A DNA stretch of 19,504 nt. It comes from Peptostreptococcus sp. (GTDB lineage Bacteria > Bacillota > Clostridia > Peptostreptococcales > Peptostreptococcaceae). The notes below the pieces were generated by a model. The model had not been told where the DNA came from and ran no database searches. It saw only the letters and a program-made list of their open reading frames with translations. Each line of letters starts with the position of its first letter. The first letter of the stretch is position 1. Where the stretch lies: NCBI GenBank assembly GCA_020025095.1, contig JAHHSS010000020.1, positions 1 to 19,504 on the forward strand. The letters run 5' to 3'. The position numbers and the translations under genes were made by a program. Below, in pieces: positions 6,349-13,573 of the stretch.

Positions 6349-8757
6349 ATGTCGAGAGTTGCTAGAAAAAGGCTCGAAAAAGAAGCCAGAAAAAAGAAAA
6401 GAAGACTTCTTTTTGGGATAAATAAAGCCAAATCTGCTGACGTTAAAATAGAAAAAACTGAAACTGTGGATGAGGTTCCTAAAAAAGAAAAAATAAAACA
6501 GAGTGAAGTGAAAACTTTGAATTCCAGTAAGCAGAAAATTGAAAATAATAAAAAGCAAATAGAAAATAATTCACAAGATATTGATTTCTGCAAGAGCTTT
6601 AGTAGTTCATCTTTTGAAGATGGAGATACTAAGGTAGCTAGACCACAAAAGATGAAAACTGCTGATAGAATAATTTCAGTTGAAGACGAGAGAATGTACT
6701 ATGAAAGAAAGAAAAATAGAATGAAAAATGGTTTACCAGCTGAAAATAATGTTCTTACAGTAAATGATATACATACTGCAGAAGAAGAAGCTCAAGATAT
6801 TGATAAAATTGTAAATGATGCAAAAAAAGAAAATATTAAATCTGAAAATAATATCAATGAAATAAAGAGACTGAATATAGAGGATGCACCTTTTAAAGAT
6901 GTTGTAAAAGTTGCTGAATCTAGACTTGAAGCAGAAAAAGAAAGAAAGAAAAAGTTAGATGATTTAAGAAAAAAAGAAGAAGAGTTAAAGAAAAAAGAAC
7001 TCATAAAGAAGGAAGAAAATCTCAAGGAAAAAGAGGTAGGTAAAGTGGAAGATAATGAAGTGAAGAAGAATAATCAAGAAACTTTATCTGATAAAGATTC
7101 CGCTAAAAAATCTGAGTCAGATACTAACACGGTAGATGAAGAATTAAAAAGAGAAAAAGAAAAAAGATTAAGAGAACAGATTGAAAGAGAGAAGGAAGAA
7201 AAGCTTGCAGAGTTAAATTCAAAGGAGGATAATTCAACAAATAAAGAAGAAAATTCCGATGAAGATGATGAAATAGCAAACAATGATGGCATAGAGGAAG
7301 CAGAAGATAAAACTGACAATAGTGACAATGAAATTGACGACGACGAGTATGAAGATGAAAAAGAAGTTGGGAAATTTAAGAGATTTATAAAAAGTTTCTT
7401 TAAGTACTTAGGAATTGCTATCTTAGTGGTCTATATTTTAGGATGCATAGTTTTCTACAACAGATTCTTTGTAAACACAAAAGTAAATGGAATGGATGTA
7501 GGATTGATGAGTCCTTCTAAAGTAGATGAAATGGCAGAAGATAGGGTGAATGGATATAAAATAATAATTGATGGAAGAAACAATGTTAAGGATGAACTTT
7601 CAGGCAAAGATGTAGATATGAAATACATAAAAGATGGAAGTGCAGATAGAATAAAAAGAGAACAAGGCTTCCTTACTTGGCCAGTAGCTCTATTTAAAGA
7701 TGATGTTATTGATGGAAAATTAAAAATAGAAGTAAATGAAAATAAGTTAAAAGAAAAGGTTGAAAACTTTAATATATTTAAAAAGGAATATATTAAACCA
7801 CCAGTTAGCGCATATCCAAGATATGATGAAAAGAAGAAAGATCTTGTAATTGATAAGGGAGACCTTGGAAGTACGCCTATAAAATCAAAGGTAATTGATT
7901 TTGTAAACAATTCTGTAAAGGCAGAAACTTTAAAAACAGACTACCCAAATAGTGTGTATGAAGATCAGAAAAATAAAGCTGATGATCCAAGAATAAAAAG
8001 AGCTATAGCAGAAATGAAGAAGTACACAGGCGTAAAGGTTGTATATGACTTTGGATATGAAAAGTATACACTAGATGGAAAAGAAATAAGTAAGATGTTT
8101 GACGTAGCTTCAGAAAGTGATTACAAGGTTCATTTCAATAAAGAAAAAGTTAGGGATTTTGTAAGAAGCTTAAGCAGAAAGTACTCAACATATGGAGATA
8201 CTAGAGTAATACCATCAGCTTCAACAGGTGGAAATCTAAAGGTTAGCGGTGGTGTATATGGTTGGCTAATAGATAGAGATGGCGAAACTGATGAACTAGT
8301 AAAGATAATCGAGAGTAGAAAAAGTGTAGAGAATAGAAAGCCTCTATACAAGCAGACTGCAGTTTCAAGATATAAAAATGATTTAGGTAATGAATTTATA
8401 GAAATTGATTTATCTAAGCAACATATGTGGTTTGTAAGAGATGGTAAGGCTATCGTAGAAACTCCTATAGTTTCTGGTAATCCTAACCAAGGTGACGCAA
8501 CACCTCCAGGAATATATCCAATTACATATAAGACAAGAAATGCTGTTTTAAGAGGTCCTGGATATGCTTCACCAGTATCTTATTGGATTCCATTTAATGG
8601 AAATATAGGAATCCATGATGCAAGCTGGCAGCCAGTTTACGGTGGAAATAGATACCTATATGCTGGTTCACATGGATGTATAAATACTCCATATAGCAAG
8701 GTAGCTCAAATTTATAAGCTATCTAAAGAAGGTATGCCAGTAGTTGTTCACTATTAA
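6349..8757 (+). CDS. Membrane-anchored L,D-transpeptidase with long charged N-terminal region
   Basis: Peptidoglycan L,D-transpeptidase (YkuD fold) that would form 3-3 cross-links or attach stem peptides outside the membrane. Reading from the N terminus of the 802 residues: a very basic start (about 1-20); a lysine/glutamate-rich region with likely coiled coils at about 190-235 and 262-289; an acidic stretch at about 303-339 (for example EIDDDEYEDEKE); and one transmembrane helix at about 353-370. Then come an extracytoplasmic region with a PG_binding_4-type domain (about 460-590) and a C-terminal YkuD domain (about 682-802). The YkuD domain has IGIHDASW with H756 and the SHGCINTP motif with catalytic C777. 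With no cleavable signal peptide the protein should be type II, so about 350 residues face the cytoplasm. PG_binding_4 plus YkuD is common in clostridial enzymes; a cytoplasmic region this large seems unusual. It is a single-gene unit between two terminators. Confidence 0.93.
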   Translation: MSRVARKRLEKEARKKKRRLLFGINKAKSADVKIEKTETVDEVPKKEKIKQSEVKTLNSSKQKIENNKKQIENNSQDIDFCKSFSSSSFEDGDTKVARPQKMKTADRIISVEDERMYYERKKNRMKNGLPAENNVLTVNDIHTAEEEAQDIDKIVNDAKKENIKSENNINEIKRLNIEDAPFKDVVKVAESRLEAEKERKKKLDDLRKKEEELKKKELIKKEENLKEKEVGKVEDNEVKKNNQETLSDKDSAKKSESDTNTVDEELKREKEKRLREQIEREKEEKLAELNSKEDNSTNKEENSDEDDEIANNDGIEEAEDKTDNSDNEIDDDEYEDEKEVGKFKRFIKSFFKYLGIAILVVYILGCIVFYNRFFVNTKVNGMDVGLMSPSKVDEMAEDRVNGYKIIIDGRNNVKDELSGKDVDMKYIKDGSADRIKREQGFLTWPVALFKDDVIDGKLKIEVNENKLKEKVENFNIFKKEYIKPPVSAYPRYDEKKKDLVIDKGDLGSTPIKSKVIDFVNNSVKAETLKTDYPNSVYEDQKNKADDPRIKRAIAEMKKYTGVKVVYDFGYEKYTLDGKEISKMFDVASESDYKVHFNKEKVRDFVRSLSRKYSTYGDTRVIPSASTGGNLKVSGGVYGWLIDRDGETDELVKIIESRKSVENRKPLYKQTAVSRYKNDLGNEFIEIDLSKQHMWFVRDGKAIVETPIVSGNPNQGDATPPGIYPITYKTRNAVLRGPGYASPVSYWIPFNGNIGIHDASWQPVYGGNRYLYAGSHGCINTPYSKVAQIYKLSKEGMPVVVHY

Positions 8758-8803
8758 TAAAAAGAGAAAATTTTAGAGTACTATATTTAGTATTTAAAAC
8801 GTG

Positions 8804-8852
8804 AAAATACACGCATTAAAATCAGTATATTGATTTTAAGCGTGTATTTTTT
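8804..8852 (+). terminator. Intrinsic terminator after the L,D-transpeptidase gene
   Basis: A long stem pairs 8804-8824 (AAAATACACGC-ATTAAAATCA) with 8831-8850 (TGATTTTAA-GCGTGTATTTT), with one bulged base and a 6-base loop. Its right arm runs into a TTTTTT tract. It is about 45 bases after the stop codon. The left A-tract means it may also work on the other strand, although no gene ends there. Confidence 0.85.
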
Positions 8853-8989
8853 ATATTTTTGGGTATAAGTACTATATCGAAATTAATTCTACAAAAAAGT
8901 TAGTTATAAAGTAGTTAATGAGAAAACTATATTTATAATTATCTTTGCTGTTTAAAACTCTAAAATATGATAAAAGATGTGTGTGATGA

Positions 8990-9048
8990 AAAAAGTATGC
9001 ATAAAGCACCCTAATTGTAAAAGTAGGGCTTGCAAAAACATACTTTTT
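8990..9048 (+). promoter_or_regulatory. Compound hairpin in the nrdEF leader, possible attenuator
   Basis: The outer stem AAAAAGTATG (8990-8999) pairs with CATACTTTTT (9039-9048). Inside it GCA (9006-9008) pairs with TGC (9031-9033), and CCCT (9009-9012) with AGGG (9025-9028), with a 2-base bulge and a 12-base apical loop. The internal loops are A-rich. The right arm ends in a T-run, so it could terminate transcription. It lies about 70 bases before nrdE and well after the transpeptidase terminator, which suggests a role in the nrdEF leader. Confidence 0.5.
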
Positions 9049-9120
9049 ATTATTTATAAATATCTATCACATTCTTATTGTAGAAATTAGTTTATAGGGG
9101 ATTGCGAGAAGGAGATAGAT

Positions 9121-11235
9121 ATGAGCGCTACAAAGTACATTGAATTGAATAATGAAGTAATAGTAAGAGATATACATGGAAGATATCAGTTGGAAAAAGA
9201 TAAGGAAGCATTAAAGGCATATTTAAAAGATTCTATAGATGACAGAACAATGAAATTTTCATCTGAAGAAGAAAAAATAGACTATTTAATAAAAAATAAT
9301 TATTATGAAAAAGAAATTATAGATAAGTATTCTATGGAATTTATAAATGAACTGCATGATTACATAAATAGTTTCAATTTTGAGTTTAAGTCTTATATGA
9401 GTGCAAGTAAGTTTTATGAAAACTATGCTTTAAAGACGGATGATGGTAAATACATACTTGAAAACTATGAAGATAAAATACTTATATGCTCTTTGGCTAT
9501 AGCCAATGGAGATAAAAAAGTGGCAAAAAAAGTAGCAGAAAAACTTATTAGACAAGAATTTCAACCAGCTACTCCTACTTTTTTAAATCTTGGAAGAGAA
9601 AGAGGAGGGCAGTTAGTAAGTTGCTTCTTAATTACAGTAGAAGATAGTTGTGAAGGTATTAGTTATGCTGTATCTTCTGCAAATCACCTTTCTAAGATAG
9701 GTGGTGGAGTAGCTTTAAATCTTACACGTTTAAGAGCGAGAGGAGAGTCTATTAAGGGGATAGAAGGTGCCAGTGGTGGCGTAGTCGGCGTTGCAAAAAT
9801 GCTAGAACAAAGCTTTAGTTATTTTAATCAAATGGGTGCTAGACAAGGTGCTGGTGCGGTATATTTAAGTGTTTTACATGCGGATTTTGAAAATCTTATG
9901 GATACAAAAAAGATAAATGCAGATGAAAGAGTAAGATTAACTACCTTATCCATAGGGGCCATAATACCAGATGTATTTATGAAGTTAGCAGAAAAAAATA
10001 AAAAAGCCTATGCTTTTTATCCTCATTCTATATATAAGAAATATGGATTACACTTAGATGATTTAGATATGGAAAAATGGTATGATAAATTAGTTAAGGA
10101 TCCAGATATTAGGAAAAAGGAAATAAATCCGAGGGAGATGCTTACTAGAATAGCAGCCACTCAGATGGAGAGCGGATATCCATATATAATTTTTATAGAT
10201 ACTGCAAATAAAAATCATACTTTAAAAGATTTAGGTATGGTTAGAATGTCTAATTTGTGTTGCGAAATTTTTCAATATCAGATTCCATCAGATATAAGAG
10301 CATATGGCTCAAAAGAAAGCGTATGGGGACAGGATATAAGCTGCAATCTTGGTTCATTGAATATAGCCAATATAATGAAAAATAAAGATATGGATGGAGC
10401 CGTAGATACTGCAATAAGATTTTTAACAGATGTAAGTGATAGAACAAATATACATCAAGTTCCAACAGTTAAAAATGGAAACGATAGAAGCCATTCAATA
10501 GGTCTTGGAGCGATGAATTTACATGGTTATCTTATGAGCAATAATATAGTATATGAGTCAAAAGAGGCTGTTGAATTTTGTAATGTTTTTTTTGCTATGA
10601 TGAGATATTATGCAATTAGAACATCTATGAATATAGCGAAAGAGAGAGAAGAAAAATTTGATGGATTTGAAAAGTCGGAATATGCAAAGGGTATAGAGAG
10701 TGATGTTTTAGGAAAATATTATAAAGTTGATTATTTACCGAAAAGTAAAAAGGTGGCTGATTTATTTGAAGGTATGAAAATACCTACAAAAGAAGATTGG
10801 GCAAAACTTCTTGATGAAGTAAAGGAAAATGGTATATATAATGCTTATTTGATGGCTGTGGCACCGACACAGAGTATAAGTTATGTTCAAAATTCAACTT
10901 CTTCTATTATGCCTATAACAGAGCAGATTGAAGTAAGAATTTATGGGGATTCAACAACAATATATCCGATGCCGTTTTTAACAAATGAGAATTTACTATT
11001 TTATAAGAGTGCCTACAATACGAATATGTTAAAGGTAATAGACGTAGTTGCTGCTGTTCAGGAACATGTAGATCAGGGAATATCTACAACTTTATTTGTA
11101 ACAGATGATAAGACTACTAGAGATATAGCTAGATACTATATTTATGCCTATAAGAAAGGCTTAAAAAGTTTATATTACACTAGAACAAAGATGCTTAGAG
11201 AATTAAATAATGAATGCCTTTCTTGTTCGGTATAA
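9121..11235 (+). CDS. nrdE: Class Ib ribonucleoside-diphosphate reductase, large subunit
   Basis: Catalytic subunit that reduces ribonucleoside diphosphates to deoxyribonucleotides, working with NrdF. The 704 residues match class Ib NrdE, including the short N-terminal domain without an ATP-cone. The active-site redox pair is C168 (in LVSCFL) and C408 (in DISCNLG). The radical-site motif is N378-L-C380-C-E382, with C380 as the thiyl radical cysteine. The radical-transfer tyrosines are Y685 and Y686 in SLYYTRTK. C699 and C702 form the C-terminal CLSC pair, which receives electrons from a glutaredoxin-like partner. An extra cysteine, C381, sits next to the radical cysteine where class Ib enzymes I recall have serine (NLCSE). 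The start follows AAGGAGA. nrdF begins 58 bases downstream. Confidence 0.96.
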   Translation: MSATKYIELNNEVIVRDIHGRYQLEKDKEALKAYLKDSIDDRTMKFSSEEEKIDYLIKNNYYEKEIIDKYSMEFINELHDYINSFNFEFKSYMSASKFYENYALKTDDGKYILENYEDKILICSLAIANGDKKVAKKVAEKLIRQEFQPATPTFLNLGRERGGQLVSCFLITVEDSCEGISYAVSSANHLSKIGGGVALNLTRLRARGESIKGIEGASGGVVGVAKMLEQSFSYFNQMGARQGAGAVYLSVLHADFENLMDTKKINADERVRLTTLSIGAIIPDVFMKLAEKNKKAYAFYPHSIYKKYGLHLDDLDMEKWYDKLVKDPDIRKKEINPREMLTRIAATQMESGYPYIIFIDTANKNHTLKDLGMVRMSNLCCEIFQYQIPSDIRAYGSKESVWGQDISCNLGSLNIANIMKNKDMDGAVDTAIRFLTDVSDRTNIHQVPTVKNGNDRSHSIGLGAMNLHGYLMSNNIVYESKEAVEFCNVFFAMMRYYAIRTSMNIAKEREEKFDGFEKSEYAKGIESDVLGKYYKVDYLPKSKKVADLFEGMKIPTKEDWAKLLDEVKENGIYNAYLMAVAPTQSISYVQNSTSSIMPITEQIEVRIYGDSTTIYPMPFLTNENLLFYKSAYNTNMLKVIDVVAAVQEHVDQGISTTLFVTDDKTTRDIARYYIYAYKKGLKSLYYTRTKMLRELNNECLSCSV

Positions 11236-11293
11236 ATATAGTGATGGTAAAAATTAACAGCTTAATTAAGATATAGATGGAAGGGTAGATAAA

Positions 11294-12301
11294 ATGAGTA
11301 TATATGAAAAGAAAAAGGTTGATGAAATAAATAAAGTACATAAAGCGGTAAACTGGGATACAGAGGATGATGATTTTACACAGGCCTTTTGGGATCAAAA
11401 TGTTAAACAATTTTGGCTTCCTGAAGAAGTCCCAGTATCTAAAGATATACCGAATTGGAATGAATTATCTGAAAAAGAGAGGGTTCTTTATAAAAGAGTT
11501 TTAGCAGGATTGACACTCCTTGATACAAAACAGGGGAATGATGGCATACCTTCTATGATGGATTTAACAGATAATTTTCAAAGAAAGGCAGTTCTTTCCT
11601 TCATGGGAACTATGGAAGAAATACATGCAAAAAGTTACTCTAATATATTTACAACACTTTTATCAAAAAAGGAAATAGATGATTTATTTATTTGGATAGA
11701 AGAAGAAGAACTTTTACAGAATAAAGCAAGGATAGTTCTTAGACAGTATAAAAATACTGATGATGATAAAAGTTTGTATATGTCAATGGCAACAAGTGTA
11801 TTCTTGGAGAGTTTTTTATTTTACAGTGGATTTTTCTATCCCTTGTTTTTAGCTGGTCAAGGAAAAATGATTTCGAGTGGTGAAATAATTTCATTGATAC
11901 TAAGAGATGAATCTCTTCATGGAAAATATATAGGTCTTTTGGCGCAGGAAAAACTAAATTCTTTTTCTTATGATGATAAAAATGAATTAAAAGATAAGGT
12001 ATATGAACTTTTGAAAGAATTGATGGAGAATGAGGAAAAATACACTAGAATGCTTTATGAAGGTACAGGTCTTGAAGAACAAGTTATCAACTTTTTGAGA
12101 TATAATGCAAACTCTGCACTTACAAATTTAGGTTTTGAAGAATTTTACAAGGTAGAACCAGTAAATGCAATTGTTTTAAATGGCTTAAGTACGGAAACAA
12201 AAACACACGACTTTTTTTCTACTAAGGGTAATGGATATCAAAAAGGAATATATGAAGAGTTGGAAGATGATGATTTTTTCTTTCCAGAATTAGAAAATTA
12301 A
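11294..12301 (+). CDS. nrdF: Class Ib ribonucleoside-diphosphate reductase, small subunit
   Basis: Radical-generating subunit of class Ib ribonucleotide reductase, with a dimetal (Mn or Fe) tyrosyl-radical cofactor. The six metal ligands can be placed: D77 (LTLLDTKQ), E108 and H111 (MEEIHAKSYS), E172 (FLESFLFYS), and E206 and H209 (RDESLHGKY). The radical tyrosine is Y115, four residues after H111 as in E. coli NrdF. These rule out the metal-free class Ie variants. The 335-residue length is normal. The acidic, aromatic C terminus (DDDFFFPELEN) is the type of tail that docks into NrdE. It is the last gene of a two-gene unit. No nrdI, whose product activates the manganese cofactor, and no nrdH lie next to it; these must be elsewhere in the genome. 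Confidence 0.96.
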   Translation: MSIYEKKKVDEINKVHKAVNWDTEDDDFTQAFWDQNVKQFWLPEEVPVSKDIPNWNELSEKERVLYKRVLAGLTLLDTKQGNDGIPSMMDLTDNFQRKAVLSFMGTMEEIHAKSYSNIFTTLLSKKEIDDLFIWIEEEELLQNKARIVLRQYKNTDDDKSLYMSMATSVFLESFLFYSGFFYPLFLAGQGKMISSGEIISLILRDESLHGKYIGLLAQEKLNSFSYDDKNELKDKVYELLKELMENEEKYTRMLYEGTGLEEQVINFLRYNANSALTNLGFEEFYKVEPVNAIVLNGLSTETKTHDFFSTKGNGYQKGIYEELEDDDFFFPELEN

Positions 12302-12316
12302 AAGATTATACAATTA

Positions 12317-12350
12317 AAAAAATACTGGGATGTATATCCCAGTATTTTTT
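12317..12350. terminator. Bidirectional terminator between nrdF and the converging membrane-protein gene
   Basis: AAAAAATACTGGGA (12317-12330) pairs perfectly with TCCCAGTATTTTTT (12337-12350) around TGTATA. It has an A-tract on the left and a T-tract on the right, so it can end transcription from both strands. It overlaps the last bases of the minus-strand gene. Confidence 0.9.
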
Positions 12351-12867
12351 ATCCTAAAGTCATGTTTTTAAATAGTTTGCTTTTTAAAGCAAAATTTACT
12401 ACTATTCCAATAAATATGCCAGTTACCAAAGATGCACCTAGCATAAAAGGAAGGTAAGTGAGAATAGAGATATTATTAATAATAATGCTCGCCATTAAAA
12501 GCTGACCAATATTATGCAATATTGCACCTACTAAACTAATGCCTATATTTGAAAATCCTGGAATTTTTGTAGCAATAAACATTCCTAAAAGACTTAAATA
12601 GCCACCTGCTATGCTAAAAAGTAGGGTAGACATAGGGCCTGCAAATATTGAAGATAAGATAATTCTTACGGTAAGGATAAAAAAAGTATCTTTAAATCCG
12701 AAAGTAATCAAGCATATAAGTGTAATTATATTACTCAGACCAAGTTTAGCTCCCGGAAAAATAAGAATTAATGGATTAGGTATAAATGTTTCTAAAATAT
12801 ATAAGGCAAGGCTATATGCTACCATAAGACTCAATAAAATTAATTTTTTTGTATTTATTTTTTTCAT
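12349..12867 (-). CDS. Gx transporter family / heptaprenyl diphosphate synthase component I-like membrane protein
   Basis: An integral membrane protein of 172 residues with about five hydrophobic helices. After a lysine-rich start, the segments LETFIPNPLILIFPGAKLGL and AGPMSTLLFSIAGGYLS are typical of the family named 'Gx transporter' or 'heptaprenyl diphosphate synthase component I' (Hpre_diP_synt_I). That family has an ECF-transporter S-component-like layout. The second name comes from an old annotation, and these polytopic proteins are not obviously prenyltransferase subunits, so I would not assign that activity. The ATG follows an AGAAGGGA site (on the minus strand, in plus positions about 12877-12884). 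It converges on nrdF and is not in an operon in this window. Members of the family are often near FMN-binding or NusG-II-like genes; none is seen here. The transported substrate is unknown. Confidence 0.75.
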   Translation of the reverse strand: MKKINTKKLILLSLMVAYSLALYILETFIPNPLILIFPGAKLGLSNIITLICLITFGFKDTFFILTVRIILSSIFAGPMSTLLFSIAGGYLSLLGMFIATKIPGFSNIGISLVGAILHNIGQLLMASIIINNISILTYLPFMLGASLVTGIFIGIVVNFALKSKLFKNMTLG

Positions 12868-13191
12868 ATATAAAATCCCTTCTAGAATATTTCAAGAAAA
12901 TTTCAAACTAATATTATAATAACTGACTAATCAATAAGCAGTATCAAATATTATAATAATATTATTTTTTATATTAATCAAGAAATAATTAAAAATATAA
13001 CATACAATTGTATTTTTTTTAAAAAGCATATTTTATATTTAAAATATTAATAATAATAAAAGTGATGGAATAGCTTGCTATATCAGTGATAGAAATACTT
13101 TTAAAGTTGCTATATTCTAATTTAGCCATATTTTTGAAAAGAAAAATTATCATATTTAGTAAAATAAAATTATAATCTAACTAAATTTAAG

Positions 13192-13219
13192 TGGAAATAT
13201 ATTAAATTTGTGATATAAT
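13192..13219 (+). promoter_or_regulatory. Candidate opp operon promoter, extended -10
   Basis: TGATATAAT is at 13211-13219, with a weak -35 TGGAAA at 13192-13197 and a 16-base spacer. The ten bases GTGATATAAT are identical to those at the dlt promoter. Use of this promoter would give an oppA leader of nearly 350 bases. The perfect palindrome AAAAACGTTTTT (13233-13244) begins about 14 bases after the -10, a position suited to an operator. Confidence 0.5.
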
Positions 13220-13466
13220 TATAGATACATAGAAAAACGTTTTTTTATTAAATCTATTTGAGTTTGCCAGATTAAAAATACAGAATATTTGATATTTTGC
13301 GCCAGCTGAATAATAATTTTTTTTACATATAATTGTGTGAAAATAAAAATTTGCAAGTTGAATTAGAATAATTTGATAATATATTTTCTTTTATCTATTA
13401 TGAAAAATTAGTTGAAAATCAGCATTAGCAATGAAGATATTCGAAAAGAAAGGTGGTGGAAATCAA

Positions 13467-13498
13467 TTAGTAAAATATTTATCCACATATTTTACTAA
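13467..13498 (+). promoter_or_regulatory. Hairpin in the oppA leader with a DnaA-box-like loop
   Basis: TTAGTAAAATAT (13467-13478) pairs perfectly with ATATTTTACTAA (13487-13498). The 8-base loop and first following base read TTATCCACA (13479-13487), a perfect match to the DnaA-box consensus TTATNCACA. No T-run follows at once; a T-tract lies about 20 bases later. Confidence 0.45.
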
Positions 13499-13573
13499 AA
13501 ATGCTTATACATAGGATTTTTTTAATTAAATTATGTGTTCAACAAATTCTTAAGTAAAGGAGAGATGATTAAA

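Larger units (their letters stand above)
8758..9120 (+). other. Intergenic region upstream of nrdEF
   Basis: This 363-base gap contains the transpeptidase terminator (8804-8852), an AT-rich stretch, a weak -10 TATGAT at 8966-8971, and a compound hairpin at 8990-9048 before nrdE. I found no ORF with a credible ribosome site. I searched by eye for paired NrdR boxes and found none that was convincing. Confidence 0.65.
12868..13573 (+). other. Long AT-rich intergenic region and opp operon leader
   Basis: This stretch of about 700 bases lies between the divergent minus-strand gene and oppA. It contains a tetO-like palindrome (13081-13093), an extended -10 promoter (13192-13219), an AAAAACGTTTTT palindrome (13233-13244), a possible second promoter (TTGCAA at 13351-13356, GATAAT at 13375-13380), and a hairpin with a DnaA-box-like loop (13467-13498). 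A 27-codon ORF at 13431-13514 has no ribosome site and is not called. The rest is low-complexity A/T. Confidence 0.6.

Noticed and set aside
7455..7910. Minus-strand 151-codon ORF inside the L,D-transpeptidase gene
   Set aside because: It lies opposite a clearly homologous coding region, has no ribosome site and shows low-complexity composition; it is a shadow frame.
8868..8941. Possible NrdR boxes upstream of nrdE
   Set aside because: ACTATAT-containing stretches occur twice, but the palindromes are incomplete and the spacing does not fit the usual paired boxes.
12887..12905. CodY-box-like sequence upstream of the minus-strand membrane gene
   Set aside because: AAGAAAATTT matches half of the CodY consensus, but the other half has several mismatches; this is expected often by chance in AT-rich DNA.
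12611..12919. Plus-strand 102-codon ORF opposite the Gx-transporter-like gene
   Set aside because: It is antisense to a gene with clear family features and a good ribosome site, and has no family resemblance of its own.
13231..13246. cre-like (CcpA) site at AAAAACGTTTTT
   Set aside because: It lacks the TG before and the C near the end of the cre consensus, so I report it only as a palindrome.
13406..13420. CodY-box-like AATTAGTTGAAAATC in the oppA leader
   Set aside because: Eleven of 15 positions match the consensus. opp operons are often CodY targets, but the match is too weak to call here.
13431..13514. A 27-codon ORF (begins MKIFEKKGGGNQ) in the oppA leader spanning the hairpin
   Set aside because: There is no Shine-Dalgarno before its ATG, and its composition follows the AT-rich hairpin. 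It is a possible leader peptide but unsupported without conservation.
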